Below, in pieces: positions 59,141-64,000 of a stretch of DNA of 64,000 bases; the first letter of the stretch is position 1, and every line of letters begins with the position of its first letter. Position numbers and translations under genes: made by a program. Origin of the DNA: Galaxea fascicularis (lineage: Eukaryota > Cnidaria > Anthozoa > Scleractinia > Euphylliidae); NCBI GenBank assembly GCA_948470475.1, contig OX419345.1, positions 7,619,590-7,683,589 on the forward strand, in the 5' to 3' direction. Below the pieces are notes generated by a model. The model did no database searches. It had not been told where the DNA came from and worked only from the letters and a program-made list of their open reading frames with translations.

Positions 59141-59365
59141 ATGGTGGACTTCCTTGCAGAAAACAACGCTTGCGGACAAACGGTGTTAAAACTTGTAAGC
59201 AGGGGAAATGCTATCGTTGCAGAGCTTCTGCGACTCTCTGAGTTTATACCCCCGGTGTTTAAGCAAGAAACAAAGGAAGATCGCGATAAATATGGGGAGA
59301 TCTTAGCGGACTTCTCGTATTTCAAGGGACCCGATTACTACGAGAACCGCATAGATTCCAAGCCG
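59141..59365 (+). CDS. WASHC5: WASHC5 (strumpellin), first coding exon only
   Basis: The exon runs from ATG at 59141 (AAGATGG, a good context) to a GTAGGT donor after codon 75. WASHC5 is a large scaffold subunit (about 1,160 aa in mammals) of the WASH complex, which drives Arp2/3 actin branching on endosomes for cargo sorting. The N-terminus is unmistakable: DFLAENNACGQTVLKLVSRG, NAIVAELLRLSEFIP and DFSYFKGPDYYENR line up with the start of vertebrate strumpellin, where the first exon ends at about the same place. The next exon should begin with text like ELQDLDEEF; I do not find it before 64000, so intron 1 is longer than 4.6 kb and the remaining exons lie outside the window. The neighbouring HAUS7 is transcribed the other way from the same region. 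Confidence 0.95.
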
Positions 59366-59553
59366 GTAGGTAAAATTGTGGCTGATTTTCGACCTTGCCT
59401 ACTTAGAACACCTAGTTAGTTGAGCTTCCGAAAAAATACAGTCTCAAACGGATTTGGAAGGACAAAAAGGAATGTTTTCACTTTTGTTTTGTCATATCGG
59501 TGGTTGTTGACAGCTCTGTTATGGTTCATTAGGGAATATAAGTACAGATGTAC

Positions 59554-59767
59554 ACGGCGGGTCTATTTTACAGGTCACATTCCACAGGTCAAAGTACAGG
59601 TCACCGCGCTACAGATAAATAAACAAGCCCAAAAGAGTCTCCTAGCCCTAATCACTATCCAAAATTTGTTTTAGATCGGTGTGAAACTGTTTGGCTTAGT
59701 TACCGAGCGATAAAACAGTCACCTGTTCCTCTGACCTGTGGAATGTGACCTGTAAAATAGACCCGGC
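59554..59767. mobile_element. MULE-like MITE with perfect 9-bp target duplication
   Basis: The inverted ends contain a perfect 33-bp match: GGGTCTATTTTACAGGTCAC…ACAGGTCA and its inverse, ending at 59764. The direct repeat CAGATGTAC lies at 59545-59553 and 59768-59776, exact in all nine bases. A 9-bp duplication is characteristic of Mutator-like elements. It is 214 bp and non-coding. Confidence 0.88.
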
Positions 59768-61449
59768 CAGATGTACTTATCAGGATGGGTTGCAGCCTAG
59801 TCTGCAGGCGTTCTTGGCTCTGTCAAATCCCAACTGTCACCAGTTACGTCACCGAGAGAGACTTGCCGAGAATGCCCAGCAAATACTGCCAGATCCACCA
59901 TAAACAACACTGAAATATGCATGAAATCGTATATTACAATAATGATTTTCCTTTGCGGTTGCTACACAAAGGATGGATGGGGTGAAGCTCCTTATCGCAA
60001 TCAGTCCCCGACTCTGAATCCACAAAAATTATGCTTACAATAAAACATGTGTCGTGGAGTACATGTAACATAAAAAGCAACGCAAAATCATGGACTACAA
60101 AGGTTATTCTACAAAGTTAGAACTTACCATTGTTTGTGGACATTTCCATTATCCTGGATTGTTGCATCAGCGGGAAGCTTTCACATGGCACAGTGAGGAA
60201 ATTAGTAAATGTTAACCAGGGTTTTTTGTGTGCTAAATTCAGTGGTATTTTGGCAATATTTGCTAGGCATTCTCTCATCCACTCCTTCCCAGACTTCATG
60301 CGGACAAGGGGGCAAGAGGGAACACCTAGGGACTAGGCTGGGTGGGTTGGACTTTGAGGTTGTGGGATGGGGGTTGGGGGGGGGGAGGGTGATGTGTCTC
60401 TGCAATCCCACTTCTTGGCTTCTTGAGTGAGAGGCTTAACTGCAGAATACCCTGTCTACATGGTACTCAGAAACTAATAATTATTAATTCAAGTTCTATT
60501 CCATAAATAAACAAATTGTATTAAGAATTCTAATTGGTGTCCTTAATGTCCTTAATGTCTCACCTGAGCTGAAACAAGTACACTGCATGTGTAATGTCCC
60601 TTGTTTTTTAAGTAAATTAATATGATCTTCAGTTTCTCCTCTTGTGGTTGTTACTTGATCACTGTGTACCACATATTGCATAACCACCAAATGAAACAGT
60701 TTCTCAGTGTTCTACTTAGGATTGACAGATGACGGGGTTGAAAATCTGCATATCATCCAGGGTACAAAGCTTTTTTTCAGAGGCATTATCCCAAATGAAA
60801 ATACTGGAAAATTTAAAACAAACTTTTATAATTGCAGATCTGCTGTATCGTTGTGTGAACATAGGACACATGTATTTAGTGATATACTGGTAAACAGGAA
60901 ATGTAATTGGCTCTTTGAGATGCATGACCATGGTAGCAGAAATGCAGATTGTTTGAAATACCGCTGGCATAGTAATGACAACAGAAACATGACTTGTGGG
61001 TAAAGGGGAAAAAATGGCAGGGTGCCCATTTACAGTAGGCCTAGCTACATTGTACATGTAGAACACTGTTTCTCCTTTTGTATATATATATTACTCACTG
61101 TGTACCACACATGGCATATTCAGTACATTTTAATTAAGATAGTTTGTCCTCTTGCATAATTATACTCACTGCACACCTCTTACCACATAACCAACCTTTT
61201 TCTTCAATAAATGGTTCAGTATGGCAGGGTGTTCTGCAGTTGCAGTTTTTTGGCATCAAATTCAGTTTGAATTCTACAAGTCTATGGAATGGGCACCCCT
61301 GACCTGTAGGGGTTTGTGGTTGTCAACCAGCAGCAGTACTTGTATGATTTCCCTTCATGTTTTGAACTGTTTTCTTTGCTGCTACTCACAACACTCCTGA
61401 GCTGCCTGAAACTCTGGTAGCTTGAAATGTCCCCACATTTCAGTAAGAG

Positions 61450-63677
61450 CACAGGCAGCCCAATCGTGGTGTGTATAATCAAAAGTTGATATAAACAAAC
61501 TGACTGTTAAAAACCGAGAATTCCAACAAACTGAGTAGCAGTGGAAATATTAATATTCTAGCCAAATAAAGCCTTCCTACCTTCATTCTACTGTTTCTTA
61601 TCACTTTCTGGGACATCTAAATGCAATACCATCGCATTTTTTAAATCTGAGGTCACTGTCCATTCTAAATAAAGGAAAAGCTGGTGACTTGAGATTGAAC
61701 CAGTTGCCGTTTGAGGGCCAATAAATTCCCAAAGAAGCGGAGTATTCACTTCAAATCACCAGGAGCAATCGCGTACAAATGTAGATAAATTTCCTTTCAT
61801 TCCTCGCCAACTTACCCGAAAATTTGACCAACATGAACTGGGAATCACTCGTTTCACTGCTTAAATTGGACCAATTCCAGTTGGTGGACAGTGGACAAAA
61901 TGACTATCCCTCCCCTGTGTAAGTGTCGTGTGTAAGCAGCCGCTGTCACTAAGCCAGGGCATTTGAATCATGTGTCCAGTCTAAACGAATCACGCATCAT
62001 GAAGTACGGAAAGTGGTCAAATTTAAGTGGTGAAACGAGCGATTCCCTGTTCGTGTTGGTCAAATTTTTGGGTAAGCTGGCGCAGAAAGAAAGGAAATTT
62101 ACACGGCTGCTGCTGGTGATTTGAGGTGAATACTCCACTTTTTGGGAACTTATTGGCCTTCACACGGCGACTGGTTCGATCTGGAGTCACTGGCCTTCCC
62201 TTTATTTAGAATGGACAGTGACCTCAGATTTAAAAAAAGCGATGGTGTTGCATTTAGACGTCCCAGAAAGTAATAGGAAACGGGAGAGTGAAGGTAGGAA
62301 GGCTTTATAGGGCTAGAATATGGCGTTCCATCCCCGCCAAAATTCAAGTTTTGATTTCAAAGTTCTTGCTTTGTATTTCACTCTCCAGTTATAGTATTTG
62401 ATATTGTTTTTCTCTACGCAACATGTCAGCATCAAATTGCAAATTCGATACATTGATTTTAAAAATTCGTGTTTTGTGTTTACCACTCAAGTTTTGCATT
62501 GCACATTCGTGTTTCGGATTTGCCGTTCAAGTTTCACATTCGACATTGCTGTTTTAGTCGCAGTCTGCAAGTTTGACTGTGAGACTTTCACTAAACACAA
62601 GTGAACTTTTACGTTCGCGGCTGTACACCAAAACTAGATTACACATTCGACTTTTGCTTTCAACATTCATATTTTGAATTGAACTTCATGCCCCACTGGT
62701 TTCGGATGACCTTGGAGAGCGCTGTCATCAATAATGGCGGGCTCAAACAATATGGCTTCAGCGTTGTGCTCAAAAGTTGAAAACCAGGAAGATGATGGCC
62801 GCTGCCTTTGCGCTATCAGTAGTGCAAGACAGTATACAGCGATTGGATAGCTGTCAACAGCAGGATGATCATAGCAACCTCGGGCTCAGTTGTCCGGGAG
62901 TGACGCTGGAGGCATATTGTTTGAGCCCGCCATTGAGCCACGACTGAGTCTGGGAGTTCTCCGCTATTTACTGTTCGATTTAAATATTCTAAGCATAGCA
63001 CTAAGCTGCTATGATCATCCTGCTGTTGACAGCTATCCAATCGCTGTATACTGTCTTGCACTACTGATAGCGCAAAGGCAGCGGCCATCATCTTCCTGGT
63101 TTTCGACTTTTGAGCACAACGCTGAAGCCATATTGTTTGAGCCCGCCATTATTGATGACAGCGTTCTCCAAGGTCATCCGAAACCAGTGGTGCATGAAGT
63201 TCAATTCAAAACATGAATGTTGAAAGCAAAAGTCGAATGTGTAATCTGGTTTTGGTGTACAGCCGCGAACGTAAAAGTTCACTTGTGTTTAGTGAAAGTC
63301 TCACAGTCAAACTTGCAGACTGCGACTAAAACAGCAATGTCGAATGTGAAACTTGAACGGCAAATCCGAAACACGAATGTGCAATGCAAAACTTGAGCGG
63401 CAAACACAAAACACGAATTTTTAAAATCAATGTATCAAATTTGCAATTTGATGCTGACATGTTGCGTAGAGAAAAACAATATCGAATACTATAACTGGAG
63501 AGTGAAATAAAAAGAAAGAACTTTGAAATCAAAACTTGAATTTTGGCGGGGATGGAACGCCATACTAGAATGTTTTTAATATTTCCACTGCTACTCGGTT
63601 TGTTGCAAATATAGGTTTTTAACAGTTAATTTTTTTATAAACTTTTGATGACACACACCACGTTTGGGCTGCCTGTG
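61450..63677. mobile_element. Large foldback element interrupted by a second foldback
   Basis: The ends CACAGGCAGCCCAATCGTGG and CCACGTTTGGGCTGCCTGTG are inverted. The left arm 61450-61875 is matched in reverse by 62030-62318 plus 63565-63677; the right arm is split by the element at 62319-63564. The possible target duplication is GTAAGAG (61443-61449) with GTAAGAT (63678-63684). Without the insert the element is about 1 kb. Part copies lie at 35205-35866 and 28560-28742. There is no coding capacity. Confidence 0.8.
62319..63564. mobile_element. 1246-bp near-perfect palindromic element
   Basis: The left arm 62319-62876 and right arm 63007-63564, each about 558 bp, are inverted copies with few differences, around a 130-base loop. 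Ends are TATGGCGTTCCATCCCCGCC and its inverse. It is flanked by CTAGAA at 62313-62318 and 63565-63570, and the uninterrupted target is visible in the related copy at 35.76 kb (GGCTAGAATATTAATATTTC). The arms contain open frames on both strands, which are mirror images and look fortuitous. It is a non-autonomous foldback element, class uncertain. Confidence 0.85.
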
Positions 63678-64000
63678 GTAAGATACCCTTATTTTCTTTA
63701 CAAGATTCTTTACAGGGTTTTCATTAAGAACTGAAGTAGCAGGAGGATATTATAAAGTACATTGTAACAGGAGAATCTGGCCACTCAGACAAAAAATTAC
63801 CTTCAAGGCTGCTACAGGCCATCGAAATATAGCCGGAGAATTCCACACAGTAGCTGGAGAATTCTCCGATCTCCGATGCCCAATGAACACCCTGTCTTTA
63901 GAAGGGCTGTTTCTGCTATAAATAAATGATAACTTTTATTAATTATTACTTTCCAAATTCTGGCTTTTTAAAGTAATTACAATATTCAATAACATATGTA

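Larger units (their letters stand above)
59366..64000 (+). other. WASHC5 intron 1 (partial)
   Basis: No further coding exon was found. The intron contains the MULE-type MITE at 59554-59767, a G-rich tract at about 60365-60390 (a run of ten G), AT repeats near 61080-61090 and the nested foldback elements at 61450-63677. Confidence 0.7.

Noticed and set aside
59047..59325. 92-aa minus frame opposite WASHC5 exon 1
   Set aside because: It is a shadow of the conserved strumpellin N-terminus on the other strand.
62816..63216. Frames of 91 and 108 aa on opposite strands
   Set aside because: They are mirror images produced by the palindrome, so openness on one arm forces openness on the other.
1..64000. 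CRISPR arrays, bacterial operons, prophage or integron structures
   Set aside because: Introns, LINE/SINE/LTR elements and MITEs show animal nuclear DNA. No direct-repeat and spacer pattern exists; the only regular arrays are microsatellites and the GGAACACC minisatellite.

Overview
The window is animal nuclear DNA: AT-rich, with intron-split genes using GT..AG junctions and many transposon-derived repeats. A tRNA-derived SINE, short foldback elements and gene content point to a cnidarian, most likely a stony coral; this is inferred from repeat and gene character, not from a search. I assembled the gene models by hand from reading frames, splice signals and phase agreement; none has transcript support here.

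Layout. 1-8.6 kb: relic of a DIRS-type element, SINE pieces, an intact-looking intronless gene for a basic, Ser-rich 319-aa protein (minus), a Penelope-like reverse transcriptase relic (minus) and several MITEs. 9.5-14.2 kb: a two-exon gene (minus) for a 453-aa protein with a disordered basic N-terminal half and about four C-terminal membrane segments. 14.2-18.9 kb: no gene seen; repeats, including a foldback element whose arms are a minisatellite. 18.9-49.9 kb: three tandem aquaporin genes, all plus strand, all with four exons and identical intron phases (1,0,0). They are separated by repeats, including a 1.9-kb gag-only LTR retrotransposon with identical LTRs nested inside a LINE relic.

50.3-64 kb: a ten-exon HAUS7-like gene (augmin subunit) on the minus strand and the first exon of WASHC5 (strumpellin) on the plus strand. 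Their start codons are 77 bp apart, so they probably share a bidirectional promoter. WASHC5 intron 1 fills the rest of the window and holds a MULE-type MITE and two nested foldback elements, one a 1.25-kb near-perfect palindrome.

The most interesting biology is the aquaporin array. The three paralogues keep both NPA boxes and the filter arginine, but the other selectivity-filter positions differ: F/H/C/R (classical water filter), H/L/A/R and A/H/C/R. This suggests pores that diverged after tandem duplication. The HAUS7/WASHC5 pair joins two housekeeping functions, spindle microtubule nucleation and endosomal actin. The two solitary minus-strand genes are orphans to me.
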